Shown in pieces: positions 40,310 to 49,368 of a stretch of DNA of 64,000 nucleotides. A program made the position numbers and the translations under genes. The stretch is from a virus. The DNA lies in IMG/VR virus record IMGVR_UViG_3300047494_000112, positions 62,001-126,000 of that record. One strand, 5' to 3'. The notes under the pieces are model-generated. The model was not told the DNA's origin. It searched no databases and worked only from the letters and a program-made list of their open reading frames with translations. The first letter of the stretch is position 1, and the number at the start of each line of letters is the position of its first letter.

Positions 40310-41848
40310 ATGATTAAAGATTTAGTTCAATATATTCCAGCAGCACTCTTTAATCCTGCTCATTCAGGAACCGGAGTTTATATAAAGTATCACGCTCTAA
40401 GAAATGAACCACCTAAACTCTTAAAGTACAAAACTGAATACACTCACTTGGATACTCCCGATAGAGAGTTGTTACTTGTCAACGACAACAATCGACTCGG
40501 AAATACCAGACCTTTGGATGAAGGATTTGATGAATTTGTTTCTTTTTCTCCTATGCATCTGAGTTCAAAAGATTCAGGCATGAAGTGGGGAATGATGAAT
40601 TACCTTCAAAATCTCAATCCCAAGTATAATCACCATTTCATGGATGCTTATAAAGATATTCCTGATCGTGTGAAGATTATTTCTGACTCTGGTGGGTTTC
40701 AACTTTCTAGAGGCAGCGTTTCTTTTATTAATCCTGAAAAATTGGCTATATGGTACAGTACCACCTGTGACGTAGGCATGACTTTGGATGTTCCTTTAGG
40801 TCGAGAAGGTAGCAGCAAATACTTGAAAGAGTCTGGAAAGATACAAAAGAAAAACAATGAAAAAATGCTGGAAACTTTTTCAAAGCTAAATAGTCCTACA
40901 AAGCTCATGAACGTTTTGCATGGATTAAATGAATCAGAGTATGAGCTGTATCACAAAATTGTGTATGAGCCGACTGTGGATAAACTTGCAATTGGTGGTG
41001 TCTATCACTCTTCATTAGTTACATCCACCAAGCTGATCTATAATTTAATGTTTGAGTCTGATATAGGCAAGCACTACAATCACGTCCATATCTTAGGCGT
41101 ATTTAATAACAAAATATTGCCAATCTATTATTGGATTTTCAAATTAGCAAATGAGAAGCGCAAGAAACCAATTCTACTAACTTCTGATTCTTCTACTGCA
41201 ATCCAACAAGCAGTAGCCAAAACATATTTTATGGCTCACAATTACGACGAGCCTTATCAGTTTCAAAAATTAGGTACAACGTTTCAGACAGGACATCTTC
41301 CATCGAGAGTAATTTCATCACCTTTTAGAACATTAAACTGTTGCTGTCCTGTTTGTGCAGCCCTGAAATATACTGACCTATTTACTTTCTGCACAGGTCA
41401 AGCCATAAACTCAGCATTAACGTACCATAACAATTGGCAGTTTAGTCGCTATACCAATTTCATGAATGAAATGCTGCAAAAGCTTGATTTTGAACAGTAT
41501 CGAGATTTGGTTGCAAGACAAATTGGAAAGAGAGCTTCTAGAGACACTTTGGATGCTCTTGATTTTGTTAATCATGCACATAAACATGGTTTGAAGTCAG
41601 CACATAGTAGGTTTCATCACTATTTTAGAAATCTGTTTTCTTTTTCAAAAGAATTAGCTGAAGAAAAAACCATTAAGAAAAAAAGAGACGAATTTTTGGT
41701 GACTGTGTTTGACAAGTATAACAAATATCATAAAACAGGAAAGGCTCCTGAAACCGTTAAAATTATGCTTGACAAAAAAGTAGGTAATCTGGCTCAAAAG
41801 TCAACTTCCTCTAATAAAAAAGCGAAAAAAATCTCAATTAAAAAGTAA
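40310..41848 (+). CDS. dpdA: DpdA-like DNA 7-deazaguanine transglycosylase
   Basis: 512 residues related to tRNA-guanine transglycosylase. KIISDSGGFQLSRG carries the Asp and S-G-G-F-Q base-binding motif, VGMTLDVPLGREG the nucleophile-like Asp region, LMNVLHGLNESEY the next loop, and NCCCPVCAALKY the zinc Cys cluster. The basic C-terminal extension (about 70 residues) suits DNA binding. DpdA exchanges guanine in DNA for preQ0 or a derivative and protects phage DNA from restriction. Immediately after folE. Confidence 0.9.
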   Translation: MIKDLVQYIPAALFNPAHSGTGVYIKYHALRNEPPKLLKYKTEYTHLDTPDRELLLVNDNNRLGNTRPLDEGFDEFVSFSPMHLSSKDSGMKWGMMNYLQNLNPKYNHHFMDAYKDIPDRVKIISDSGGFQLSRGSVSFINPEKLAIWYSTTCDVGMTLDVPLGREGSSKYLKESGKIQKKNNEKMLETFSKLNSPTKLMNVLHGLNESEYELYHKIVYEPTVDKLAIGGVYHSSLVTSTKLIYNLMFESDIGKHYNHVHILGVFNNKILPIYYWIFKLANEKRKKPILLTSDSSTAIQQAVAKTYFMAHNYDEPYQFQKLGTTFQTGHLPSRVISSPFRTLNCCCPVCAALKYTDLFTFCTGQAINSALTYHNNWQFSRYTNFMNEMLQKLDFEQYRDLVARQIGKRASRDTLDALDFVNHAHKHGLKSAHSRFHHYFRNLFSFSKELAEEKTIKKKRDEFLVTVFDKYNKYHKTGKAPETVKIMLDKKVGNLAQKSTSSNKKAKKISIKK

Positions 41849-41858
41849 GGAATTTGTG

Positions 41859-42353
41859 ATGAAAAAAATGTATGTAGGTGAAGAAGTAGGTAACACTCCA
41901 ATGTATGGAACACAAACTTTGTTTGTAGTAGGCTTGCAAGATTATGTTAGTGTTATTTCTGCTGCCGAAGCAAATGAATGTGATCATATCTTTTTAGGAG
42001 CAAATTTTAGCTTTAATCCAGAGGATGATCAAGATGAATTTAATGATTGGGAAGAGTTGATCTTTAATCTGTTGGATAGTCCTTTTGGCTACCATGTAAC
42101 TTTGGATATAGAAATTCCCAAATATAGCGTTTTTATCAAAGATATGGTCAAGAAATTTCCTGACAATTTTTATCCTTTGCTGTCCGTTAGATTGCCTAAT
42201 ATACTAGAATACGGTCCAAATGCGACTATAAAAATTGATGACATTGGATTCAACAAGACTAATCCAGGTATCTGGTGTTTTCCTTTGGATGATAGCTTAA
42301 AGGATTGGGGGTTTTTCAACACTTGGGATGAAATGATAAATAACACGGTTTAA
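41859..42353 (+). CDS. Hypothetical protein beside dpdA
   Basis: 164 residues from an ATG with AAGGA seven bases upstream. MYGTQTLFVVGLQDYVSV, DHIFLGANFSFNP and FGYHVTLDIEIPKY match the pattern of the protein at 37823-38254, so the two look like paralogues. No catalytic residues are evident. Its position after dpdA suggests an accessory role in base modification. Confidence 0.7.
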   Translation: MKKMYVGEEVGNTPMYGTQTLFVVGLQDYVSVISAAEANECDHIFLGANFSFNPEDDQDEFNDWEELIFNLLDSPFGYHVTLDIEIPKYSVFIKDMVKKFPDNFYPLLSVRLPNILEYGPNATIKIDDIGFNKTNPGIWCFPLDDSLKDWGFFNTWDEMINNTV

Positions 42354-42423
42354 TACGTGGTTCGGAATATATAATTTTACTTACGGACTAATTTTCATAA
42401 GGACTATTATATATGGAGCGCAC

Positions 42424-42969
42424 ATGGTTGATAACGTTACCGCTCACATTCTTAATGTTTTAGCAGCAAAAAAGAAAACTTCACAAACAATTGTTGACCC
42501 TAGAAGAGTAGCAATTGCTTTACCCAATTCTAGAGTGCCTAAAGCTGATTCAGTTGTGAGCTTCAAATACCTATTAATGAATAGCATTAAGTATCAGCCA
42601 GATGAAGCTAACTCTGAACATGTTACGCTCCGTTCTTTGGCTAAAAAGAATTTCAAGAATGGGTCCATTGGAGCTGTAGGTTCAACTTTGACGGACTTGC
42701 CTCAATATCGTCAAAAGCACAAATGGGATCAGACTCTTCGCTGCACACCAGCAAGCTATCGTGGTAAAATAATTGACTGCCCTTCAATTGTATTCAACTG
42801 TTCATGCCCTCGGTTCACGTTTGTCTGGAATTGGGTTCTCTGGGCCAAGTCAGCATCAGTTTTAAATGCTACAAACGAGCCGCCTGACATTACTAATCCT
42901 CGCAAGCTAATTGGGGGATGCAAGCACGCGATTATTTTTCTTCAAGCAATCAAAAAACGCGGTATGTAA
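42424..42969 (+). CDS. SWIM zinc-finger-like protein
   Basis: 181 residues. The C-terminal half has FNCSCPRFTFVWNWVL and, about 35 residues on, GGCKHAIIFLQ, which together make the C-x-C..C-x-H zinc motif of SWIM domains. SWIM domains bind DNA or protein. GGAG precedes the ATG. The 70-base A+T-rich leader upstream may hold a promoter (TATATAAT-like) but no CTGGTAAAGT motif. Confidence 0.7.
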   Translation: MVDNVTAHILNVLAAKKKTSQTIVDPRRVAIALPNSRVPKADSVVSFKYLLMNSIKYQPDEANSEHVTLRSLAKKNFKNGSIGAVGSTLTDLPQYRQKHKWDQTLRCTPASYRGKIIDCPSIVFNCSCPRFTFVWNWVLWAKSASVLNATNEPPDITNPRKLIGGCKHAIIFLQAIKKRGM

Positions 42970-43042
42970 ATTCATCTGGCTAGAAATCTAGTTTCAGAAT
43001 AATTAGCAGTCAAGCTGCTTTATTAAAAGGACTAAAAACAAA

Positions 43043-44905
43043 ATGCGCTACTCTGAAGCAATGTCATCTGCTACCTCAAATTCACTCAAATTTGGTCCGC
43101 AGCGAAAAACACCAGATACAATAGACATTGATTTAGAACGCAATAATTTAATCACTGGACATGGCATGGAGACATTCAACACGTCCTATCTCTTACCAGG
43201 TGAAAATCCACAAACTCTATATGCTAGAGTTTGTGCTTGGATGGGGAGCAATTCAGAACATGCTCAGCGTTTGTATGACTATTTAAGTAAGCATTGGTTC
43301 TCACCAGCTACACCAATTCTATCTAATGCTGGTACTAAACGTGGCCAGACCATTTCATGCTATCTAACTGAAGTTCAAGATAGTATGCGCTCAATTATTG
43401 ACAAGTGGCAGGAACAAGCTTGGTTAGCTTCTCAGGGTGGAGGTTTAGGTGTCTCTTGGAGACAAGTTCGTTCTCGTTCTGAAAAAGTTGGACAAGTAGG
43501 TTCAACTAGCGGTGTTGTCCCTTTTCTAAAGGTTTGTGAGTCTTTGACGCTTGCAATTTCACAAGGTTCTTTACGCCGTGGAAATGCTGCAATGTATCTG
43601 CCTATTTGGCATCCAGAGATAATTGAATTTCTTAATATTCGTAATCCTGTAGGAGGGGATCCCAAACGTAAAACGTTAGAACTGCATCACGGTATTACAA
43701 TTGATGATGAGTTCATGAAGGCTGTCGAGACAAATTCAACATATAATCTACGTTCACCAAAAGATGGATCAATTATAGATATAGTCAAGGCTCGCGAGGT
43801 TTGGATTCGTATTCTAACTACTAGAGTTGAAACTGGCGAACCATACATTATTTTTATAGATAATGTTAACAAAGCTGTTCCTGAGCATCATCAAGCTTTA
43901 GGCTTGTTTCCAACAAGCTCGAATTTATGCAGCGAGATTTTACTTCCTATAGGACCAGATTATAACAAAAAAGATCGAACCGCTGTTTGTTGTCTGTCTT
44001 CTCTAAATTTAGAGTATTGGGACGAGTGGAAAGACAACGAGCAATTTATTCCGGATATTATGGAGTTTCTTGACAACATATTAATCGAGTATTGCGATAC
44101 TGCTATTCCGGAAATGCAACATGCAGTTTATTCTGCAAGACAAGAGCGTAGTGTAGGTTTAGGAGTAATGGGCTTTCATTCTTTATTGCAAAAGAAAAAT
44201 TTGCCTTGGGAATCAGCTCTCTCTAAATCTCTAAACATGAAAGTATTCAAACATCTAAAGTTGGAAACTGATAGATCTTCAAAGCTATTAGCTGAGCTTC
44301 GTGGTCCATGTCCTGATGCTGTTGAATACACCTGCAGAACAGGTAAAGAATATAACGAACGCTTTTCTTACAAAATGGCAATTGCTCCTACAGCAAGCAT
44401 TTCAATTTTAACTGGTCAGTCCTCGCCAGGAATTGAACCTAATGCTGCAAACATTTTTAAATTTGTTATCAAAGCAGGAACACTAATTGCAAAGAACAAA
44501 TATTTATCTGAGTTGTTGGACAAATACGGTATGAATACTTCTGAAGTTTGGGAAGATATATCTCAAAACAAGGGTAGTGTCCGTCATCTGGAATTTCTCA
44601 CCCCATACGAAAAAGATATTTTTAAGACGGCTACAGAAATTGACCAACGTTGGCTAGTTGAGTTTGCCGCTGATAGAACTCCATTTGTAGATCAAGGACA
44701 AAGCTTAAATTTGTTTCTACCCGCCGATATCAACAAAAAAGATTTGCATAACATTCACATGATGGCTTGGAAAAAAGGAGTAAAAAGCTTATATTATGTA
44801 AGAAGTTCCAGTGTTCAACAAGCTCAAACATTGGATAGAGTGTTAAAAGCAAGCAAAGCAGAAACTCCTTCGTTCAATTCGGACGAATGCTTGGCTTGTC
44901 AGTAG
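43043..44905 (+). CDS. nrdA: Ribonucleotide reductase large subunit, class I
   Basis: 620 residues, lacking the N-terminal ATP cone of long NrdA proteins. PATPILSNAGTKRGQTISCYL (first active-site Cys) is cited in two parts, PATPILSNAGT and TISCYL; LASQGGGLGVSW, SNLCSEILLP (N-x-C-x-E, catalytic Cys and Glu), and APTASISILTG follow, and the tail ends in ECLACQ, the C-x2-C that accepts electrons from thioredoxin or glutaredoxin. Partner NrdB is 8 kb downstream, separated by the PrkA-YeaH-SpoVR genes. AAGGA precedes the ATG. Confidence 0.95.
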   Translation: MRYSEAMSSATSNSLKFGPQRKTPDTIDIDLERNNLITGHGMETFNTSYLLPGENPQTLYARVCAWMGSNSEHAQRLYDYLSKHWFSPATPILSNAGTKRGQTISCYLTEVQDSMRSIIDKWQEQAWLASQGGGLGVSWRQVRSRSEKVGQVGSTSGVVPFLKVCESLTLAISQGSLRRGNAAMYLPIWHPEIIEFLNIRNPVGGDPKRKTLELHHGITIDDEFMKAVETNSTYNLRSPKDGSIIDIVKAREVWIRILTTRVETGEPYIIFIDNVNKAVPEHHQALGLFPTSSNLCSEILLPIGPDYNKKDRTAVCCLSSLNLEYWDEWKDNEQFIPDIMEFLDNILIEYCDTAIPEMQHAVYSARQERSVGLGVMGFHSLLQKKNLPWESALSKSLNMKVFKHLKLETDRSSKLLAELRGPCPDAVEYTCRTGKEYNERFSYKMAIAPTASISILTGQSSPGIEPNAANIFKFVIKAGTLIAKNKYLSELLDKYGMNTSEVWEDISQNKGSVRHLEFLTPYEKDIFKTATEIDQRWLVEFAADRTPFVDQGQSLNLFLPADINKKDLHNIHMMAWKKGVKSLYYVRSSSVQQAQTLDRVLKASKAETPSFNSDECLACQ

Positions 44906-44922
44906 CCTAATAGGAGGACATA

Positions 44923-45489
44923 ATGTCCTTAAAATTTCAAGAGGGAATGATCCTTTACAACAGTAAATTGCTAGTTTCATGGGATGACTTTGATGAAGCT
45001 AGAGTGTATTGGGATACAGTTGATTTTGTTATCAATGATATTGACATTTCAAGTTTAATTAAGGTAACAAAAGAAGGTTTAGAGTACCAATCTGAAAAAG
45101 CTGAAGAATTATTGGTAAAAAGCTATTGCTTAGCACTAATGTTTGCCTTCAATTATGGATTTAGATCACACATTGATCTAGAAAGCTATAGTCGAGTTTG
45201 GGAAGGTTATTCAATTCATGTCAATAATCGAGATGTTGACATGTTTGAATCTGAAATAATTATTACCGATGACATTCACTCAACTGAGATAACATGTTAT
45301 GAAGATTCAGAAGTAATACAAGGTAGAAAATATACCTTGTATTCTAGTGTAAATTGGAAATCAGTCTTTGGATTTGTTCATAAATTCTATGAAACAGAAA
45401 ACGATCAGGACGTGGAAGATGAGCATTTAATGGCTTTGGGCTTAATGCAAGCTCGTGACGACGGTTTAAAAAATGGAAAATTGTTGTAA
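44923..45489 (+). CDS. Hypothetical acidic protein (188 aa)
   Basis: TAGGAGG precedes the ATG. Acidic, aromatic-rich, with VSWDDFDEARVYWDTVDFV and a C-terminal HLMALGLMQARDDG that recalls the end of the next protein. No function recognised. Confidence 0.72.
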   Translation: MSLKFQEGMILYNSKLLVSWDDFDEARVYWDTVDFVINDIDISSLIKVTKEGLEYQSEKAEELLVKSYCLALMFAFNYGFRSHIDLESYSRVWEGYSIHVNNRDVDMFESEIIITDDIHSTEITCYEDSEVIQGRKYTLYSSVNWKSVFGFVHKFYETENDQDVEDEHLMALGLMQARDDGLKNGKLL

Positions 45490-45511
45490 TTTGTAATAAG
45501 GAATTAAGAAC

Positions 45512-46087
45512 GTGGTTTTGGATATTTTTAACTCTACAAATTTTTATGGATACAATGTTGTATCTAATACGCATGTACCGCTTCAAACTGATAACTACCT
45601 CTATTCATCCTACTTTGATGGAACAAAAATTGTAACTACGAACCTAAACGATGGAACAGTTGTTAATACTACTGGCTTGCAATCAACAGGTGTAGTATTA
45701 AATCCACAAATTGCACCTAGCACTTATGGAAATATCTCAATCTCAAATAATAATCCATTATTATTTCTTAATAACCCATTTATTCAGCAACAATTGTCAG
45801 GTGTTCCCTGTGATCAAAAATCAGTTACTTTTGATGATATGGTAAATGAATCTAAAGACGAAGAGAATGAGCTCGTTGATGAATCTGAAATTGAAGCCGT
45901 AACTCAAACTCTTTATAAAGATGAATTTGATTCCAAAGGTCGCATGAAGCTAGATTGGAACCTAATCGAAAAACTGGTAAATACAGAGTATGATGATTTG
46001 AGCAATGACGAAAATTGTGCTAAGCATATTGCTCATCTACTCATGGAAGCGCGTGAGTTTGGATTTAAAGAGTCTATCAAGAGGTGA
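45512..46087 (+). CDS. Hypothetical protein (191 aa)
   Basis: GTG start with AAGGA upstream. N-terminal half is Asn/Thr/Ser-rich (VVNTTGLQSTGVVLNPQ), the C-terminal half acidic and helical, ending AHLLMEAREFGFKESI, similar in style to the tail of the preceding protein. Unknown function. Confidence 0.7.
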   Translation: MVLDIFNSTNFYGYNVVSNTHVPLQTDNYLYSSYFDGTKIVTTNLNDGTVVNTTGLQSTGVVLNPQIAPSTYGNISISNNNPLLFLNNPFIQQQLSGVPCDQKSVTFDDMVNESKDEENELVDESEIEAVTQTLYKDEFDSKGRMKLDWNLIEKLVNTEYDDLSNDENCAKHIAHLLMEAREFGFKESIKR

Positions 46088-46089
46088 AA

Positions 46090-46437
46090 ATGGTTGAGCT
46101 TACAGACGAAGACATTATCTCAATGCGTCAAAGATTAAGATCAGGAGAAGCTTCGCTTAGGCTATTGGCTGCAGAATATAGAACTGATAGAAAGAGGATA
46201 ACAAATGCTATAAAGGGAAATACTTTTCAGCATTTGAATGAATTTGAACCTCCCGTTGAAGATATTGGCGTAAAAAAGGGACCTAGAAAAATTTTCTTTC
46301 CAAAGACTAAAGCAGCAATAGATAAACTGTATAAACTAGGATACAAAAAACATCAGATTAAACAAATACTCATTGAAAACGGAACTACAATGAGTAAAGT
46401 AACAATTGATCGTGCCTTAGGAACCTATAAATTTTAA
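46090..46437 (+). CDS. Helix-turn-helix DNA-binding protein (115 aa)
   Basis: ATG with GAGG upstream. N-terminal SGEASLRLLAAEYRTDRKRI is a resolvase/homeodomain-like helix-turn-helix; the C-terminal GYKKHQIKQILIENG and MSKVTIDRALG may be a second one. Probably a transcription regulator placed just before prkA, which it might control (inference). Confidence 0.68.
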   Translation: MVELTDEDIISMRQRLRSGEASLRLLAAEYRTDRKRITNAIKGNTFQHLNEFEPPVEDIGVKKGPRKIFFPKTKAAIDKLYKLGYKKHQIKQILIENGTTMSKVTIDRALGTYKF

Positions 46438-46466
46438 CCTGATTTCCTTGAAAGGGAAACTATAAC

Positions 46467-48413
46467 ATGACCGGTGAAATTGATATCTTTGAAGAGATTA
46501 AACTCTCAAACAGCTTTCATGACGCAGAAAAAATGTCAATGCGTGATTATCTAGATCTATGCAAAGTAGATAGCTCTGCTTATGCTTCAGCTCCAGAGCG
46601 CATGTTAAAAGCAATTGGAAAACCCATTAAGCTGGACACGTCAAAGGACGAACGTCTTTCCCGAATTTTCTATAACCGTACTATCAAAGTCTATCCAGCT
46701 TTTGCTGACTTCTATGGTATTGAAGAGGCAATTGAATCTATTGTAAACTTTTTTACTCATGCTGCACAAGGTTTGGAAGAGCGTAAACAAATTTTGTACC
46801 TACTTGGCCCAGTTGGCTCCTCCAAGAGCTCTTTGGCTGAGCGTCTAAAACACTTGATGGAAAATCAGCCAATCTATGTCTTGGCAACCAAAGATCATGG
46901 CATGTCTCCTATTTTTGAATCGCCTTTAAGCTTGTTCATTAAAGACGAACAGATTGAAAAAATTGAAAAGAACTACAACATTCCTCGTTCCTATATGCCA
47001 GGAATAATGTCGCCTTGGGCTGTCAAGCGTTTGACAGAGTTTAAAGGAGATATTTCTCAGTTTGTTGTTCACAAAATTTACCCAAGCAAGCTGCAACAAA
47101 TCTGTGTTGCAAAAATTGAGCCAGGTGATGACAACAATATGGATATTGGCTCGATGGTCGGCAAGGTTGACCTTCGTATGCTTGAGAAATTTCCGCAAAA
47201 TGACACCGATGCTTATAGCTATTCAGGTTCCATGAATAGAGCCACTCAAGGCGTAATGGAATTTGTTGAAATGTTTAAAGCCCCGATAAAAATGCTGCAT
47301 CCGTTGCTAACTGCAACGCAAGAACGTAACTATATGGGTACTGAGAATATTGGTGCTATACCGTTTGACGGCATCATTTTGGCTCACTCAAACGAGTCTG
47401 AATGGGCAACTTTTAAGCATAACAAAAATAACGAAGCTTTTATTGATCGTGTTTACACAATCAAAGTGCCTTATTGCTTGCGAGTATCTGAAGAAGTCAA
47501 AATTTACGAAAAGCTTATCCGACATTCCAATCTACAAAACAACCCTCTAGCTCCGCATACATTGGAAATGTTGGCGCGCATGTCGGTTCTATCTCGCTTG
47601 CATGAGCATGAGAACAGCAACTATTTCAGTAAGATGCGTGTGTATGATGGTGAGTTCATTAAAGAGACTGATCCTCACGCTAAAACAGTTCAAGAGTATC
47701 GTGATGCAGCAGGTCAAGATGAAGGCATGACCGGCATCTCTACTCGGTTTGCGTTCAAAGTTCTTTCGGCCACATATAACTACGACTCTGAAGAAATCTC
47801 TGCTGACCCTGTTCATTTGATGCTTCAAATTGAGAAAGCAATCAAGAAAGAGCAGTATCACAAGGATTTGGAAAACAAATATATTTCTTTCTTGCAAGAA
47901 ACATTGGCGGCAAAGTATCTTCAATTTATTGGTGATGAAATTCAGAAAGCTTATCTGGAGTCATACAAAGACTATGGCCAAAATATGTTTGAACGCTATA
48001 TTGATTTAGCTGACAACTGGCTTGAAGATAAAGATTACAAAGATCCTGATACAGGTCAGCTAATGAATCGAGAGCTGATCGATAAAGAACTATCAAAAAT
48101 GGAAAAACCTGCAGGTATTGGTAATCCTAAAGATTTCCGAAATGAGGTTGTCAAGTTTGCTTTGCGAGCTGCAAAGAATACTGGCAAGACTCCTGCTTGG
48201 GATTCTTATGAAAAGATAAGAGACGTAATTGAAAAGCGCATGTTTTCAAACGTTGAAGATTTGCTTCCTATTATCAGCTTTGGCACAAAGAAAGACGCTG
48301 AGACTGACAAAAAACATAATGACTTTTTGGCTCGTATGAAAGAGCGTGGCTATACGGAACGTCAGGTTCGTCGTACTGTTGAATGGTACGTGCGAGCTAA
48401 AGGATCCATGTGA
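46467..48413 (+). CDS. prkA: PrkA-type serine kinase / AAA protein
   Basis: 648 residues, near the usual PrkA length. FADFYGIEEAIESIVNFFTHAAQG (quoted in part as FADFYGIEEAI), the P-loop YLLGPVGSSKSSLAERL, SPLSLFI, GIMSPWAVKRL, ILAHSNESEW, and FIDRVYTIKVPYCLRVSEE are family hallmarks. In bacteria PrkA (YeaG) works with YeaH and often SpoVR (YcgB) in stress, starvation or sporulation responses. All three are present here in order. A GGTGGTGGG hairpin follows the gene. Confidence 0.93.
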   Translation: MTGEIDIFEEIKLSNSFHDAEKMSMRDYLDLCKVDSSAYASAPERMLKAIGKPIKLDTSKDERLSRIFYNRTIKVYPAFADFYGIEEAIESIVNFFTHAAQGLEERKQILYLLGPVGSSKSSLAERLKHLMENQPIYVLATKDHGMSPIFESPLSLFIKDEQIEKIEKNYNIPRSYMPGIMSPWAVKRLTEFKGDISQFVVHKIYPSKLQQICVAKIEPGDDNNMDIGSMVGKVDLRMLEKFPQNDTDAYSYSGSMNRATQGVMEFVEMFKAPIKMLHPLLTATQERNYMGTENIGAIPFDGIILAHSNESEWATFKHNKNNEAFIDRVYTIKVPYCLRVSEEVKIYEKLIRHSNLQNNPLAPHTLEMLARMSVLSRLHEHENSNYFSKMRVYDGEFIKETDPHAKTVQEYRDAAGQDEGMTGISTRFAFKVLSATYNYDSEEISADPVHLMLQIEKAIKKEQYHKDLENKYISFLQETLAAKYLQFIGDEIQKAYLESYKDYGQNMFERYIDLADNWLEDKDYKDPDTGQLMNRELIDKELSKMEKPAGIGNPKDFRNEVVKFALRAAKNTGKTPAWDSYEKIRDVIEKRMFSNVEDLLPIISFGTKKDAETDKKHNDFLARMKERGYTERQVRRTVEWYVRAKGSM

Positions 48414-48432
48414 GATAAACTGGTCTTATTTT

Positions 48433-48459
48433 GGTGGTGGGTTAGATATTCCCACCACC
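48433..48459 (+). terminator. Hairpin after prkA
   Basis: GGTGGTGGG pairs perfectly with CCCACCACC around a 9-base loop. No T run follows (TAAAGAGAG), so it may be a processing or attenuation hairpin. It closely resembles the hairpin that ends the tRNA locus at 26.6 kb. Confidence 0.58.
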
Positions 48460-48473
48460 TAAAGAGAGTAACT

Positions 48474-48842
48474 TTGAAATTTGAAGTCAGCTTATGCTAT
48501 TTTGAAAAAGATGGTTTAACAGTTAAACAGATAATAGAGTTCAATGATTGTGAAGACAAAAATGTTATTGCTCAATTAACTTGGATATTAAACCATGTCT
48601 CTCAGACTGGCATAAAATATGCTGCAAAAGGTGTTACGGTTTACAATTTTGATGGTTCTTTAGGGCTTCAAATTTTTACTTGGAGTTTAGATACAAAGTG
48701 CGTTCCTGATGATTATGATTTTTCAAAAGCTCACAAGTTAAAATATTGGTTGTTTGTAAACGATAGTCTATCAAGACTAGATACTTCCGTGTTAATAGAG
48801 TTTTCAAAAGACTTTTATCTTCACAAATTACGATATAGGTAA
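48474..48842 (+). CDS. Hypothetical protein (122 aa)
   Basis: TTG start shortly after the prkA hairpin with GAGAG upstream. Beta-rich, begins KFEVSLCYFEKDGL; no motif recognised. Confidence 0.65.
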   Translation: MKFEVSLCYFEKDGLTVKQIIEFNDCEDKNVIAQLTWILNHVSQTGIKYAAKGVTVYNFDGSLGLQIFTWSLDTKCVPDDYDFSKAHKLKYWLFVNDSLSRLDTSVLIEFSKDFYLHKLRYR

Positions 48843-48845
48843 AAA

Positions 48846-49187
48846 ATGTTCCACGTTACTGTCTTAATAAAGTCTATTCTCAAATATAATTTTCCTAAAG
48901 TCGATAAAGACTTAAATTTAGAAGAGTTGGAAAAAGCTTTTAACAGCATTTTGAAGGCTTTTTCTGATGCTTTTCCAAAGCAGATAAGCGTGACAGGGTC
49001 AGGTTATTCCAATAGACCTTTCGATGTCTACGAATCGAAAGGTCCAATAACTTTACAATACTTTACAATGCTTGAAAAAGCAATTTTCTATGTTTGGGAA
49101 GATAAAGAAAAAACAAAGCTAATTCTGGAAGTTATAGCTGATAAAGACGGTAATTTACGAGGCCTCAATAAATTACGTTTTGGATAG
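48846..49187 (+). CDS. Hypothetical protein (113 aa)
   Basis: MFHVTVLIKSILKYNFP.. with a helical middle and VYESKGPITLQYFTM. Starts three bases after the previous stop. Function unknown. It is the last gene before the rRNA-mimic element. Confidence 0.66.
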   Translation: MFHVTVLIKSILKYNFPKVDKDLNLEELEKAFNSILKAFSDAFPKQISVTGSGYSNRPFDVYESKGPITLQYFTMLEKAIFYVWEDKEKTKLILEVIADKDGNLRGLNKLRFG

Positions 49188-49199
49188 ATTGAGATAAAA

Positions 49200-49319
49200 A
49201 TAGAATCTTAGTTTAGGTAAGCTTTTTCCCTTTCACTTGCCTATTCAAGGATTCTATAGAGGGCAAACAAACTAGTAATTGCGGATCAGCCGGCCGCGGT
49301 GAAGTTTTGTTTGCCCTCT
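49200..49319 (+). ncRNA. Two abutting hairpins, the second displaying a 16S rRNA helix-43 copy
   Basis: Hairpin 1 (49200-49257): ATAGAATC/GATTCTAT outer stem, a symmetric 6x6 internal loop, TAGGTAAG/CTTGCCTA inner stem, 14-base loop. Hairpin 2 (49258-49319) starts on the next base: AGAGGGCAAACAAA pairs perfectly with TTTGTTTGCCCTCT over 14 bp. Its 34-base loop reads CTAGTAAT-T-GCGGATCAGC-CG-GCCGCGGTGAA-GT. From memory, bacterial 16S rRNA (about E. coli 1343-1377) has CTAGTAAT-C-GCGGATCAGC-AT-GCCGCGGTGAA-TA, so nearly all bases match. The loop is G+C rich within an A+T-rich genome and refolds into the helix-43 stem GCGG/CCGC. It lies between prkA and yeaH. Transcription is inferred; strand is given as that of the genes and of the 16S match. 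Confidence 0.75.
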
Positions 49320-49324
49320 GCTAT

Positions 49325-49334
49325 TTGGTAAATT
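49325..49334 (+). promoter_or_regulatory. TTGGTAAATT promoter-like motif before yeaH
   Basis: TTTGGTAAATTATAG is a variant of the CTGGTAAAGT motif and lies about 35 bases before the yeaH ATG, right after the rRNA-mimic hairpin. It would allow yeaH-spoVR to be transcribed apart from prkA. Confidence 0.5.
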
Positions 49335-49368
49335 ATAGTGTAACTTTCTAACAAGGGATTGAGTTATC

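Noticed and set aside
43005-43019. Terminator before nrdA (AGCAG/CTGCT)
   Set aside because: Only five base pairs and a weak T stretch; too little to call.
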